From RUG14199 sp964629225 (GTDB taxonomy: Bacteria > Bacillota > Clostridia > Oscillospirales > CAG-272), in NCBI GenBank assembly GCA_964629225.1, contig CAZVQC010000002.1, forward strand, positions 1 to 64,000: DNA of 64,000 nt. Direction: 5' to 3'. The position numbers were made by a program, and so were the translations under genes. This document shows positions 40,651 to 50,026 of this stretch, one piece after another. Every line of letters starts with the position of its first letter. Within the stretch, counting starts at the first letter, position 1. The notes beneath the pieces are model-generated. The model worked only from the letters and a program-made list of their open reading frames with translations, did no database searches and was not told the DNA's origin.

Positions 40651-41393
40651 AAAAAAGAATAATACTGACAGTATTGACGGTGGCGGTTATCGTGGCAATC
40701 TCCGTCTCGGCGGTACTCATCATACGGGGATTTGGAAAGAGCGAGGTGCCGGCGGCAAATTACATTTTGAAGGTGGCCTCGGATGAAAAGACCGTGAACG
40801 GAAATTTTTTGGAGATCAAATACCCGGAGATCACCCTTGCGGACAGGCTATCGGCGGAAAAAGCATCGATAGAGTTTTTTTCCGGTATTGAATACCGGTA
40901 TCACGACAGCCTTGATATCTCGGTGCGTGAGGGCGCAACTTACTCATTCAGCGAGACGAGCCTTGAAACCACCTTGCAATCCGGTGACTATGTTTCCTAT
41001 GTTACCGTCGGAAATTTCACCGATAATTCAAGCGGCGACACATCGTCCTTCGTCCATTCGGTGAATGCCGATGTTCGAAACAGAGTATCTTACTCATTTG
41101 AGGATCTGATCGGTGATAAGATTGCTTTTGAAGAGGCTTTTTTGTCCGGTAGGTTCTCACTTGATACATCGGGGACGGACCTTCCCAATGAGAGCTGTGA
41201 CGGCATCGTCGATCTGTCGGCAGAACTTTGTATCTTTCCCGATATCTGCTTTGACGGAGACGATATCTGCGTAGTTTGCCAAACGCCGGAAGCTGCAGGG
41301 GGATACGCACTTTATAAAATGCCCATTTCGAGAGCAAAGGGATTTTTGAACACCGAATGCGACTTTATCGCATTCATCACTTTGAACAATTGA
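40647..41393 (+). CDS. Membrane-anchored extracellular protein, weakly RsiV/DUF3298-like
   Basis: 248 residues. One N-terminal membrane helix (about 5-27), the rest predicted outside. The body has YPEITLAD, DYVSYVTVGNFTD and SYSFEDLIGDKIAFEEAF, vaguely like the DUF4163/DUF3298 pattern of anti-sigma factor RsiV and lipoprotein relatives, but the match is weak. No lipobox. Overlaps the DUF512 gene and lies 20 bases before der. Confidence 0.6.
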   Translation: MKKRIILTVLTVAVIVAISVSAVLIIRGFGKSEVPAANYILKVASDEKTVNGNFLEIKYPEITLADRLSAEKASIEFFSGIEYRYHDSLDISVREGATYSFSETSLETTLQSGDYVSYVTVGNFTDNSSGDTSSFVHSVNADVRNRVSYSFEDLIGDKIAFEEAFLSGRFSLDTSGTDLPNESCDGIVDLSAELCIFPDICFDGDDICVVCQTPEAAGGYALYKMPISRAKGFLNTECDFIAFITLNN

Positions 41394-41413
41394 CCGAAGA
41401 AACGGAGAGAAAA

Positions 41414-42748
41414 ATGCAAAAACCGGTAATAGCAATAGTCGGACGACCAAACGTGGGAAAGAGCACCCTTTTTAATAAGTTGATCGGTGAGAGGCGTGCC
41501 ATTGTCGAGGATATTCCCGGCATCACCCGTGACCGCATCTACGGTGAGACCGAGTGGTGCGGCAGAAAATATCTTGTCATCGATACCGGCGGTATCGAGC
41601 CTAAGACCGATGATATCATCTTAAAGAAGATGAGACAGCAGGCTGAACTTGCAATTGAGACTGCCGATGTTATCATCTTTATGTGCGACATCCGTGCAGG
41701 ACTCGTGGCAGACGACCGTGAGATAGCGGTGATGCTGAAGAAGAGCGGAAAGCCGGTTATCCCCGTTGTGAACAAGGTTGACTCGATAGGCAACGTGCCC
41801 GCCGAATTCTATGAATTTTACGAACTCGGATTCGAAAGAGAGCTAATCGCTCTCTCATCCATTCACGGAAGCGGCACGGGAGATATGCTGGATGCAGTCG
41901 CCGAGGCAGTACCTGTCCGTGAGGGTGAGGGGGAAGATGAGAGTGACGTTATCAACGTTGCCGTCATAGGAAAGCCCAATGCGGGTAAAAGCTCTCTTAT
42001 CAACAGCATTCTCGGAGAGGACCGCCTTATCGTTTCCGATATAGCGGGAACTACCCGTGACGCTATCGACACTTTCACCGAAAACGAATTCGGAAAATAC
42101 AATTTCATCGACACCGCCGGTATTCGCCGCAAGAGCCGTGTTAATGACCGCATCGAGGTCTTCAGCGTTTTAAGAGCCAAGACTGCGGTGGAGCGCGCCG
42201 ATGTCTGCATCCTTCTCATCGATGCTTCCGAAGGAATAACAGAGCAGGACGAAAAGATCGCGGGTATCGCACATGAAGCCGGAAAAGCGGTAATAATCGC
42301 CGTCAACAAGTGGGATAAGATCGAAAAGGACAATTCCACCGTCAAAAAGTTCACAGATGACGTCTACAAGGCGCTTGCTTATATGACATACGCACCTCTG
42401 ATCTTTATTTCCGCCAAGACCGGTCAGCGTGTGGAAAAACTCTATGAGCACATCAACTATGTTCACAACCAGTCCATGATGAGAGTGACCACCGGAATGC
42501 TGAATGACGTACTGGCAGATGCCGTCAATAGGGTGCAACCCCCAAGTGATAAGGGGCGCAGACTCAAGATCTACTACATGACTCAAACGTCGGTAGCTCC
42601 TCCTACCTTCGTAATATTTTGCAACGACTCCGAGCTTTTCCATTTTTCATATCAGCGCTATATCGAGAACTGCCTGAGGCAGACGTTCGGATTCAGAGGA
42701 ACTCCAATTAGGATCGTCATAAGACAAAAAGGTGACGATGAAAACTGA
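41414..42748 (+). CDS. der: Ribosome biogenesis GTPase Der (EngA)
   Basis: 444 residues. Two tandem GTPase domains: GRPNVGKST / DTGGIEP / NKVD and GKPNAGKSS / DTAGIRRKSR / NKWDKIEK, followed by a C-terminal KH-like domain (RRLKIYYMTQTSVAPPTFVIFCND). Der acts in 50S subunit maturation. The ATG at 41414 has ACGGAGAG upstream; the longer frame overlaps the preceding gene without a ribosome site. plsY follows after 16 bases. Confidence 0.96.
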   Translation: MQKPVIAIVGRPNVGKSTLFNKLIGERRAIVEDIPGITRDRIYGETEWCGRKYLVIDTGGIEPKTDDIILKKMRQQAELAIETADVIIFMCDIRAGLVADDREIAVMLKKSGKPVIPVVNKVDSIGNVPAEFYEFYELGFERELIALSSIHGSGTGDMLDAVAEAVPVREGEGEDESDVINVAVIGKPNAGKSSLINSILGEDRLIVSDIAGTTRDAIDTFTENEFGKYNFIDTAGIRRKSRVNDRIEVFSVLRAKTAVERADVCILLIDASEGITEQDEKIAGIAHEAGKAVIIAVNKWDKIEKDNSTVKKFTDDVYKALAYMTYAPLIFISAKTGQRVEKLYEHINYVHNQSMMRVTTGMLNDVLADAVNRVQPPSDKGRRLKIYYMTQTSVAPPTFVIFCNDSELFHFSYQRYIENCLRQTFGFRGTPIRIVIRQKGDDEN

Positions 42749-42764
42749 AAGGTAACAGAAAGCA

Positions 42765-43484
42765 ATGTACCGTAACTTATTAGCAGAACTGTCGGAGAAG
42801 TATTTTTCCACAAATAACACTGCCGCAAATATCATTCTGATCGCCGGTATAGTTTTCTGCATTGCCGCAGGATACCTGCTGGGAAGCCTCAATTTCGGGC
42901 TCATAGTTTCCGGACGGTTCTACCATGACGATGTCAGAGAGCACGGAAGCGGTAACGCCGGCACCACCAACATGATGCGTACCTACGGAATGCTCCCGGC
43001 GGTAATAACGATGGTGGGAGATTTCCTCAAAAGTGCTCTGTCTGTGTTGATAGGAGGCCTTCTCCTCGGACTCTTCGGCGGCTATCTTGCGGGATTTGCG
43101 GCGGTCATAGGTCACGTGTTTCCCCTCTATTACGGTTTCAAAGGCGGAAAGGGAGTCATGGCCGTTGCCGGTGTGATGGCGCTCACAGACTGGAGAGCTT
43201 TTCTCGTCCTTCTTGTAATATTTCTTCTCTCCGTCCTTTGCACTAAAATGGTATCCTTCGGGTCCGTTTTAACTGCGGTGCTCTATCCTATCATTCTCTT
43301 CAACATTCTCAAAATAACAAACTCCGCTTCCGGTGCTTTCATCGGTGTTGTCTTCGCAGTTTTTATGGCGGCAACGGTCGTCATCAAGCACAAGGAGAAC
43401 ATAAAACGGATACTCGCCGGTAAGGAGTCCAAGATATCCCTTTTCGACAAGAAGAAAAAAGACGGAGACAAAGATAAAAAATGA
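42765..43484 (+). CDS. plsY: Glycerol-3-phosphate acyltransferase PlsY
   Basis: 239 residues; about six helices. The three PlsY motifs are clear: GSGNAGTTN (about 62-70), GHVFPLYYGFKGGKGV (about 111-126) and HKENIKRILAGKESK (about 208-222). It acylates glycerol-3-phosphate from acyl-phosphate, the first membrane-lipid step. The N-terminus has about 20 extra residues before the first helix, and the C-terminus is a Lys-rich tail. Stop overlaps the methyltransferase start (ATGA). Confidence 0.94.
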   Translation: MYRNLLAELSEKYFSTNNTAANIILIAGIVFCIAAGYLLGSLNFGLIVSGRFYHDDVREHGSGNAGTTNMMRTYGMLPAVITMVGDFLKSALSVLIGGLLLGLFGGYLAGFAAVIGHVFPLYYGFKGGKGVMAVAGVMALTDWRAFLVLLVIFLLSVLCTKMVSFGSVLTAVLYPIILFNILKITNSASGAFIGVVFAVFMAATVVIKHKENIKRILAGKESKISLFDKKKKDGDKDKK

Positions 43485-44671
43485 CAGACAGTACTTTTGA
43501 AAAAGCACTTTCGGACATAATTGCTTCCGCAAAGGACGGAAGACTCCAAACGGCTGTGGTATCGAAGTTTCCCAAAGGGGAGATACAGAAGGTGCGCATT
43601 GCGTCGAAAGATATCTCCGGCAAAAGGGTACTTCAGTTCGAATATTTTTTGACTGAGGGACGTCTTTGCCACGAGAATGCCGATGAGAGGCGCTCAGAAG
43701 AGATCCTTCGTGAGCTTGTAGCCACAGGAGCAAAGCAGATCGATGTTAACTGTGCCGACCTCACCGGGATATTCATGGTCTCAAAAAAGGGGAAGGTTAG
43801 CTATGTAAGACGGAAAAAGGCAACCGAGAGTGAGCCGCTCGGATGCGGTACGAACGACAGAAAAAAAGATCACGTTTTTTCGGGATGCGAAAAATTTCTG
43901 ATAGAACTCGGTATCTCCGATAAAAACGGAAGAGTTCACGATAAAAGGCAATCAAAGTTTCGCCAGATCAACCGCTTTTGCGAATCTGTGGGAGACATTA
44001 TGAAATACCTGCCACGTAACAGGGAAGTGAACATTGCGGACTTGTGCTGCGGAAAGAGCTACCTCAGTTTCGCCGTCTATGACTATCTTACGAGGATAAT
44101 CGGGATGAAGGTCAACATGGTCTGTGTTGACCTAAAAAAGAGCGTTATCGACTTTTGCGCTGCAACCGCAGAAAAGCTGGGCTTTTTTGGGATGCACTTC
44201 ATTTGCGATGATATTTGGAGATTCAACCCTCCAAAAGACCTCGATCTTGTCATATCACTTCACGCTTGCGACACGGCGACAGATGCGGTGCTTGACTTTG
44301 CCGTGACCCACGGAGCAAAGGTGGTGCTTTCCACCCCATGCTGTCAGCACGAGATGTTTTCGCTGATGGATCAAAAGGAACTTGACTTCATTGCAAAGCA
44401 TTCGATACTCAAGCAGAAATTTTGCTCCGTTGCCACTGATGCGCTGAGGTGCGCAAGGCTTGAAGCCTGCGGCTACAAAGTCGCTGCGGTAGAGTTGATA
44501 GATCCGGATGAGACGCCCAAAAATGTGCTTATAAGAGCCGTTTTGCGACGACCGGGTATTGACACCGCCAAGGCTGTCTACTACGCTGAAAAATACCGTT
44601 ATATGACCGGAAAGGAGCCCTCACCGCTTCCGAAGCTTGGAAATGAGGAGAACTTTGAAAATGACGACTGA
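43481..44671 (+). CDS. SAM-dependent methyltransferase (Methyltransf_32-like)
   Basis: 396 residues. The C-terminal half is a class I methyltransferase: VNIADLCCGKSYLSFAVYDYL (motif I), VCVDLKKSVIDFC, DLVISLHACDTATD and STPCCQHEMF, as in the PF13679-type family. The N-terminal half (1-160) is an uncharacterised domain seen in clostridial relatives. Substrate unknown, perhaps RNA. It overlaps plsY by four bases and the PHP gene by 11. Confidence 0.85.
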   Translation: MTDSTFEKALSDIIASAKDGRLQTAVVSKFPKGEIQKVRIASKDISGKRVLQFEYFLTEGRLCHENADERRSEEILRELVATGAKQIDVNCADLTGIFMVSKKGKVSYVRRKKATESEPLGCGTNDRKKDHVFSGCEKFLIELGISDKNGRVHDKRQSKFRQINRFCESVGDIMKYLPRNREVNIADLCCGKSYLSFAVYDYLTRIIGMKVNMVCVDLKKSVIDFCAATAEKLGFFGMHFICDDIWRFNPPKDLDLVISLHACDTATDAVLDFAVTHGAKVVLSTPCCQHEMFSLMDQKELDFIAKHSILKQKFCSVATDALRCARLEACGYKVAAVELIDPDETPKNVLIRAVLRRPGIDTAKAVYYAEKYRYMTGKEPSPLPKLGNEENFENDD

Positions 44672-45941
44672 AGATATTAAAAAAAACTTGACGATGCTGA
44701 ATGATCCGGCGTTGTCACCGGATGAAAGACTTTGCGCTTTAAAAGCGCTTACCGAGGCGGGACTTCCGGATGCTCCGAGCATCGGAGAATACGTCAACAA
44801 CCACATCCACACCACCTATTCTTTCTCACCCTACACTCCGTCAGCCGCCGCGTATTATGCAAAGGCTGCGGGACTTAAGACCGCCGGTATCATGGATCAT
44901 GACAGCGTAGGCGGATGCGCGGAATTCATCAAGGCAGGAGAGATTCTGTCCCTTCCTGTCACCTGCGGCTGTGAGCTTCGGGTATCTTTTAATGGGACTC
45001 CCTTTGAAGGAAGAAGACTCAACAATCCGGACCAGGTATCCTGTGCATACGTGGCTCTTCACGGCATCCCACACGGCTCCTTCGGTGAGATCGAAAAGGT
45101 GATATCCGAAAAAAGAGAACTTCGCAACGAAAGAAACAAAAAGATGTGCTCTCTCATCTGCGATATCGCAAAAAGCATTGATATCGAGGTTGACTTTGAT
45201 CGGGACGTTCTCCCTTTGTCACAGTATCAAAACGGCGGAAGCGTAACTGAGCGTCACGTACTTTTCGCACTTGTAAAAAAGCTTGGACAAAGATACAAAA
45301 GCAGGGAAGAGATAATATCAGCCGTTGAAAAAATGTCCGACTCCAAATTATCCGAGAAAAAGCGAAATGCTCTCATTGAAGCCCCCGACGGATTCTTTGA
45401 TTACGACCTTTTGGGAGTCCTAAAAAGTGGCCTCATCGGCAAGATCTACGTTGATGCGGACGATGAATTGATCCATGTGACGGAATTTATCGAACTTGCA
45501 AGAAAGACCGGCGCCATCAGTGCCTATGCATACCTTGGGGATGTTGCCGAGTCTCCCACAGGCGACAAAAAAGCGGCAAAATTCGAGGATGACTATCTTG
45601 ATGAACTGTTTTGTTATCTTAAAGAACTCGGCTTCAATGCCATAACATTCATGCCGTCGAGAAACACCGCTGAGCAGTTGACGAGGGTAATGGGACTTTG
45701 CAGGGAGCGGGACTTTTTCCAGATCAGCGGCGAGGACATCAATCAACCGAGGCAGTCCTTCGTCTGCAAAGCAGCGGGGGCCCCCGAATTCGACCATTTA
45801 AGAAAGGCTACCTACGCTCTTATAGGTCACGAGATCACCGCATCGTCAGATCCGAACTTCACTATGTTCTCATCGGACACGAATGGAACTCTTGAAGCAA
45901 AAATAGAACGATATTCCGCTATAGGCGGCTACAAAAAATAA
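44661..45941 (+). CDS. PHP-domain protein, putative metallophosphoesterase
   Basis: 426 residues from ATG 44661 (GAGGAG upstream). NHIHTTYSFSPYTP near residue 48 and GIMDHDS near 77 are the PHP metal-binding motifs; CGCELRVSF and a C-terminal GHEITASSDPNF complete it. A helical segment (about 150-230) interrupts the barrel. PHP proteins hydrolyse phosphoesters such as histidinol phosphate or nucleotides; this subgroup is uncharacterised. Nineteen bases before the SDR gene, so the pair probably acts together. Confidence 0.83.
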   Translation: MTTEDIKKNLTMLNDPALSPDERLCALKALTEAGLPDAPSIGEYVNNHIHTTYSFSPYTPSAAAYYAKAAGLKTAGIMDHDSVGGCAEFIKAGEILSLPVTCGCELRVSFNGTPFEGRRLNNPDQVSCAYVALHGIPHGSFGEIEKVISEKRELRNERNKKMCSLICDIAKSIDIEVDFDRDVLPLSQYQNGGSVTERHVLFALVKKLGQRYKSREEIISAVEKMSDSKLSEKKRNALIEAPDGFFDYDLLGVLKSGLIGKIYVDADDELIHVTEFIELARKTGAISAYAYLGDVAESPTGDKKAAKFEDDYLDELFCYLKELGFNAITFMPSRNTAEQLTRVMGLCRERDFFQISGEDINQPRQSFVCKAAGAPEFDHLRKATYALIGHEITASSDPNFTMFSSDTNGTLEAKIERYSAIGGYKK

Positions 45942-45960
45942 AAAAGGAAGGTAAAAAAGA

Positions 45961-46992
45961 ATGAATGACTTTTTGAAGATCGCCCCTCGTTTGAAATATC
46001 GTGCGGGCAACGGAGACGGAATGATCACCGTAAGATATGCCGGTGATCAAAAGGCAGAACTCACGCTGAGTGATTGGGAGATTGATGATGCGGACCTTGT
46101 GGGAGTAAGATCCATCCACATTAACGATGTGGGTACTTTTCTCATCGAAGAAAAGCGCGAAGACCCGATGAGACCCTACCTTTGCAAAGTAGCGGTAGTC
46201 ACCGGCAGTGCCCAGGGATTTGGCTTCGGCATTGCCGAATATCTGGCATCTAAGGGTGCCTGTGTCGTTATTGCAGACATGAACGGCGAAGGAGCTTTAA
46301 CCGCCGCAGAGAAGATCGAAAGTAAATTCGGAGTGCCTACCCTTGCGGTTCAGACCGACGTTTCCAATGAGGAATCGGTCAAAAATCTGGTAAAACAGAC
46401 CGTTCTCAGGTTTGGCGGCATCGAGATATTCGTCAACAATGCGGGCATCGTCCGTGCCGGAAGTCTAGAGGAGATGACGCTTGACAATTTCAAGTTGGTT
46501 GAGAACGTGAATTATAACGCCTACTTCCTCTGTGCAAAATACGTTTCGGAGGTAATGAAGACACAGCGTATCGAAAACTACACTCAAATGTTCGACATCA
46601 TCGAGATAAATTCAAAATCCGGTCTTGAAGGAAGTAACAAAAACTTCGCTTATGCGGGAAGCAAGTTCGGTGGCATCGGTCTTACTCAGTCCTTCGCTCT
46701 TGAACTTGCGCCCTTCGGCATCAAGGTTAATGCAATCTGCCCCGGAAATTTCCTTGACGGTCCTCTTTGGAGCGATCCCGACCGCGGACTTTTCGTTCAG
46801 TATCTCAAAGCAGGGAAGGTCCCCGGCGCGAAGACTGTCAGTGATGTGAGACGTTTTTACGAATCCAAGGTGCCTCTTGGACGCGGATGCAGAACCGAGG
46901 ACGTTTGTTGCGCGATCTCCTACATTATCGACCAAAAGTACGAGACCGGACAGGCAATTCCCGTGACCGGCGGACAGGTAATGTTGAGTTGA
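45961..46992 (+). CDS. SDR-family oxidoreductase, sorbitol-6-phosphate dehydrogenase-like
   Basis: 343 residues. A 70-residue N-terminal extension precedes a full SDR domain: TGSAQGFGFGIA for NAD(P), NNAGIVRAG, catalytic Ser in EINSKSG, YAGSK, and CPGNFLDGPLWSD. The pattern resembles sorbitol-6-phosphate 2-dehydrogenases. The extension looks beta-rich (GMITVRYAGDQKAEL, DVGTFLIEE) and is unusual. AAGGAAGG lies before the ATG. Cotranscribed with the PHP gene. Confidence 0.87.
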   Translation: MNDFLKIAPRLKYRAGNGDGMITVRYAGDQKAELTLSDWEIDDADLVGVRSIHINDVGTFLIEEKREDPMRPYLCKVAVVTGSAQGFGFGIAEYLASKGACVVIADMNGEGALTAAEKIESKFGVPTLAVQTDVSNEESVKNLVKQTVLRFGGIEIFVNNAGIVRAGSLEEMTLDNFKLVENVNYNAYFLCAKYVSEVMKTQRIENYTQMFDIIEINSKSGLEGSNKNFAYAGSKFGGIGLTQSFALELAPFGIKVNAICPGNFLDGPLWSDPDRGLFVQYLKAGKVPGAKTVSDVRRFYESKVPLGRGCRTEDVCCAISYIIDQKYETGQAIPVTGGQVMLS

Positions 46993-47209
46993 CCTGCGCT
47001 TTACGTTCGATCACTGCAGATTATTACCTTAATATTGCCGTTTTAGGTTAGCATAATTAACTAATTAGCAACTCACTAACTTCATTTGTGCCCGCATTTT
47101 AAGAAAACGCCGGTCGCTTCATCGTAAAGCAAGCGATACTTCGACAGATCAGGTAATACGGGGAGGGAAGTCAACATATATTGAGTCAGTAACACCATAG
47201 GAGTTATTG
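46993..47209 (+). other. Intergenic region upstream of spoIIID
   Basis: 217 bases, no gene or clear terminator. spoIIID is normally sigma-E driven; short sigma-E-like pieces are visible but no pair with correct spacing could be supported. Confidence 0.35.
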
Positions 47210-47458
47210 ATGAAAGAATATATTGGCAAAAAAAGATGTGAGATCCTCGGTGAATATCTTGCGGTCAATAATGCGACAGTCAGACAGACAGCGGCAAGAT
47301 TCGGTATCAGTAAGTCCACCGTACATAAGGATCTCAGAGAAAAGCTGAAGACCGTTAATAAGCCTCTGTATTTGAAGGCAGTTGAGGTGCTTGAAAGAAA
47401 CAAGGAAGAAAGACACCTGAGAGGCGGAATGGCAACGAAGAAGAAATACAAAGGATAA
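47210..47458 (+). CDS. spoIIID: Stage III sporulation protein D (transcription regulator)
   Basis: 82 residues from ATG 47210, six bases after AGGAG. MKEYIGKKRCEILGEYL, then the helix-turn-helix VRQTAARFGISKSTVHKDL and the basic C-terminus RHLRGGMATKKKYKG, align throughout with SpoIIID. It controls mother-cell genes between sigma-E and sigma-K. Single gene with terminator. Confidence 0.96.
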   Translation: MKEYIGKKRCEILGEYLAVNNATVRQTAARFGISKSTVHKDLREKLKTVNKPLYLKAVEVLERNKEERHLRGGMATKKKYKG

Positions 47459-47463
47459 GTTAG

Positions 47464-47493
47464 GCGGCACGACATTTTGCCGTGCCGCAATTT
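47464..47493 (+). terminator. Terminator of spoIIID
   Basis: Perfect 8-bp GC-rich stem (47464-47471 with 47481-47488) followed by a T-rich stretch. Confidence 0.7.
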
Positions 47494-47633
47494 CTTGTTG
47501 TCTCATTTTTTCGGTGCGCTAATGGCAATGTTGATACATAGTTTGTTTCGGATTCGGTGCAGAAGGTCCCACCGTAAAAAACAAAAAATACGACCGAGGG
47601 AAGTGGCAAACAAGCTACTTTGAAAGCCAGATC

Positions 47634-47665
47634 AAATTAGACAAAATGCAAATTTTGTCTAATTT
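47634..47665. promoter_or_regulatory. Palindromic operator-like site upstream of coaX
   Basis: Perfect 14-bp inverted repeat (47634-47647 with 47652-47665) around a 4-base centre, core half-site TTAGACAAAAT. It overlaps a possible -10 box (CAAAAT 47642-47647, 16 bp after TTGAAA 47620-47625), so a repressor bound here would block coaX. The half-site recurs at 48481. Confidence 0.6.
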
Positions 47666-47698
47666 GGGGAATTAAAAATGATAATAGGAGGCAACATA

Positions 47699-48478
47699 AT
47701 GCTTCTGTCAGTGGATATCGGCAATTCAACCGTAAAATTCGGTTTTTTAAGCGAAGTCGGGATCTCACCTAAATTTAGTTTTTCCGTTTCTTCATCGAAC
47801 AGGCGAACTGCTGATGAGTACCTAATACTACTTCGTGCTTTTCTTTTTCAAAATGATATCAATGAGGTGATCTCGGATGCTGTCATCGCATCGGTCGCTC
47901 CGTCGGTCGCTTTTTCCGTTTCCGATGCGGTTCGTTCTCTTATCGGCCACGAGCCGTTTTTTATCACAAGCGGAACTCACACCGGATTTAGGATACTGAT
48001 CGATGATCCCGGAGAACTCGGTTCGGACATTGTTTCAAATGCTGCTGCGGCTCTTAGCATCGCTGCAGCCCCCATCGTAGTGGCGGATCTGGGTACTGCC
48101 ACCACACTTACGGTAATTAATAAAAATTGCGAGCTTTGCGGATCTGTAATAATACCGGGCGCAGGTCTCTCACTTGATGCGCTGTCTGATACTGCCGAGC
48201 TTCTATCAAGAGTCTCTGTTAACCATCCCGACTCACTTATCGGAAAGAATTCCAAAGACAGCATCGCATCCGGTATTGTCAACGGCAATATCTTCATGAT
48301 AGACGGCTTCATTCGAAATCTTCGTGAAAAATTATGTGTGGATGGTGATAAGCTGTCGCTGATTGCCACCGGCGGCTACAGCAGGATGATAATTCCTTAT
48401 TGCCGCAATAAATTCGAAATTTTCGACGACCTAACTCTTACAGGCGCAGCCCTGCTCTACAAAAAGAACAGAAAGTAA
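47699..48478 (+). CDS. coaX: Type III pantothenate kinase CoaX
   Basis: 259 residues from ATG 47699, with AGGAGG seven bases upstream; an in-frame ATG at 47678 has no site. DIGNSTVKFG (phosphate motif), GELGSDIVSNAAAA (the family's GxDR motif, here GSDI), DLGTATTLTVIN and LIATGGYSRM define CoaX. It phosphorylates pantothenate in CoA synthesis and needs no Walker site. An ECF transporter S-component follows, sharing an operator-like motif. Confidence 0.92.
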   Translation: MLLSVDIGNSTVKFGFLSEVGISPKFSFSVSSSNRRTADEYLILLRAFLFQNDINEVISDAVIASVAPSVAFSVSDAVRSLIGHEPFFITSGTHTGFRILIDDPGELGSDIVSNAAAALSIAAAPIVVADLGTATTLTVINKNCELCGSVIIPGAGLSLDALSDTAELLSRVSVNHPDSLIGKNSKDSIASGIVNGNIFMIDGFIRNLREKLCVDGDKLSLIATGGYSRMIIPYCRNKFEIFDDLTLTGAALLYKKNRK

Positions 48479-48480
48479 AG

Positions 48481-48497
48481 TTAGACAAAATATTTTG
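48481..48497. promoter_or_regulatory. Second operator-like site between coaX and the ECF gene
   Basis: Repeats the 11-base half-site TTAGACAAAAT (48481-48491) and includes a perfect 12-bp palindrome CAAAATATTTTG (48486-48497), three bases after the coaX stop. Confidence 0.5.
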
Positions 48498-48589
48498 ATG
48501 ATCAAGACTACGGTCCGATCATAGATAAGAATGCACGCACTTCACCGAGCCACGGGAGGTAGCGTTGGGTCAGAGCCCCGGAGGTAATT

Positions 48590-49243
48590 ATGGCAAAAAA
48601 AGCAAGTTTTTTTTCTTCACCGAAAAGCATTCGGGAAAAGAACCGAAGAACGGTCCAAATAGCGATGATAATTGCTATTATGATAGTTCTTCAAGTCCTT
48701 GCGGCTTCCCTGGTCCGCATCTCGATTACTTGTCCGTCACTGGTACTTATCCCCCTGTTCATAGGATCAGCCGCTTTCGGTAAAAAAAGCGGTGCACTTC
48801 TCGGCGGCGTATTCGGAATGGTCACTTTGATACTTGGTATCACGGGATTTGATCCCTATACTAACGGTCTCTTCCTTTACAAACCCGTTGAAACGGTGAT
48901 CATCTGCCTTGGAAAAGGGATACTTGCGGGATTTTTAAGTGCTGTTGTCTATGAGGCGCTGATGAAAGCAACTCACGGCAAGCTCTTCCCTTCCTCGCTG
49001 ATCGCATCTGCGGTCACTCCTATCGTCAATACCGGACTCTATATTCTCGGAGTGTTCTTTTTCTTCAAGAGCTATAGCGGCTTTGGGGAAAATGATTCTT
49101 TTTTTGTTGTGGTCTGGGCGGTCATTTTAGGTGTACTTGTCAATTTTATATTGGAGCTTGCCCTCAATCTTATCTGCTGTCCCGCACTTGCGGTTTCGCT
49201 ATCAAAGAGCTCAAGTTTCAAAAAGCAGCTTTTGAAGAACTGA
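48590..49243 (+). CDS. ECF transporter S-component, probably for pantothenate
   Basis: 217 residues with about six hydrophobic segments (about 25-50, 52-70, 75-95, 110-130, 145-165, 172-200) and an ALLGGVFGMVTLILG segment, matching energy-coupling-factor substrate-binding subunits. It would share a common EcfAA'T module encoded elsewhere. Position next to coaX and the shared site suggest pantothenate (PanT-like); that assignment is inference from context only. GGAGGT lies four bases before the ATG. Confidence 0.78.
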   Translation: MAKKASFFSSPKSIREKNRRTVQIAMIIAIMIVLQVLAASLVRISITCPSLVLIPLFIGSAAFGKKSGALLGGVFGMVTLILGITGFDPYTNGLFLYKPVETVIICLGKGILAGFLSAVVYEALMKATHGKLFPSSLIASAVTPIVNTGLYILGVFFFFKSYSGFGENDSFFVVVWAVILGVLVNFILELALNLICCPALAVSLSKSSSFKKQLLKN

Positions 49244-49513
49244 ACTGAAATGATGTGATCGGGACAAGTCCACATCCTGCTATCTGTTTTTGGAGCGGAC
49301 AGATCTTCATGACCTTGACAACACGAGATACCCCATAGACCGATTCATCAAGAACAGACATAAATTGGCGTTTTGAACAGTTTTTTGATGATAAATTTGT
49401 TGTAATCGACGATTAATTCCCGTTTTAAAGATTCTTATTCCATTTTTGGATCTTTTGTGCTACAATAATAAAAGATAATAAAATACCATGGTTATCAACC
49501 GGAGGCTATTATA

Positions 49514-49951
49514 ATGGCAAATGCAGTAAAAATGAGAGTTATCTACTCCACAACAAAGAAAAAAGTCGTTACTTTTGCAACGGCGATCTCTGAGGCATTC
49601 AAGTGCCAGCTTGACGACGTACCGCCCGCATTCCCCTGCGACAAAGAGAAACTCGTGGTCATCGTTATGTCCATTAAGGACGCCGCAAACGACAAACTGA
49701 GACGCTTCTGCGGTGAGCTCAATCCCGCACGTGCACTCAACGTTGCTCTCGTAGTTGACGGCGACAAGGACGGCAAGGGCGTTCAGTCCGTGAAAGAGAT
49801 CCTGAAGGAAGCCGGAACTAACGTTATTGACGATGTCTACACCGTTGACGGCGGTGGATTCCTTTCCAAGAAGATTAGCCTTGATGAAAGAACTGCTATC
49901 GTAAAGTGGGTAGAGGGCGTTATCGACAACACCTTCAACAAGCAGGCATAA
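49514..49951 (+). CDS. Conserved protein of unknown function, possibly flavodoxin-like
   Basis: 145 residues, cytosolic. MRVIYSTTKKKVVTFATAISEAF at the start, KEKLVVIVMSIKDAAN, LNVALVVDGDKDGKGVQSVKEI and a helical C-terminus (DERTAIVKWVEGVIDNTF) give an alternating beta/alpha pattern like flavodoxin, but no nucleotide-binding loop is clear. GGAGG precedes the ATG; a strong terminator follows. Likely highly expressed, role unknown. Confidence 0.7.
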   Translation: MANAVKMRVIYSTTKKKVVTFATAISEAFKCQLDDVPPAFPCDKEKLVVIVMSIKDAANDKLRRFCGELNPARALNVALVVDGDKDGKGVQSVKEILKEAGTNVIDDVYTVDGGGFLSKKISLDERTAIVKWVEGVIDNTFNKQA

Positions 49952-49973
49952 AAGGAACAAAACGAAAAAATCA

Positions 49974-50004
49974 GAGCATCCGCTTTTGCGGATGCTCCTT
50001 TTTT
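49974..50004. terminator. Bidirectional terminator
   Basis: Perfect 10-bp stem (49974-49983 with 49988-49997), 4-base loop and T-runs on both strands, between convergent genes. Confidence 0.88.
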
Positions 50005-50026
50005 GATACTCTAATAACTTCTCTCT

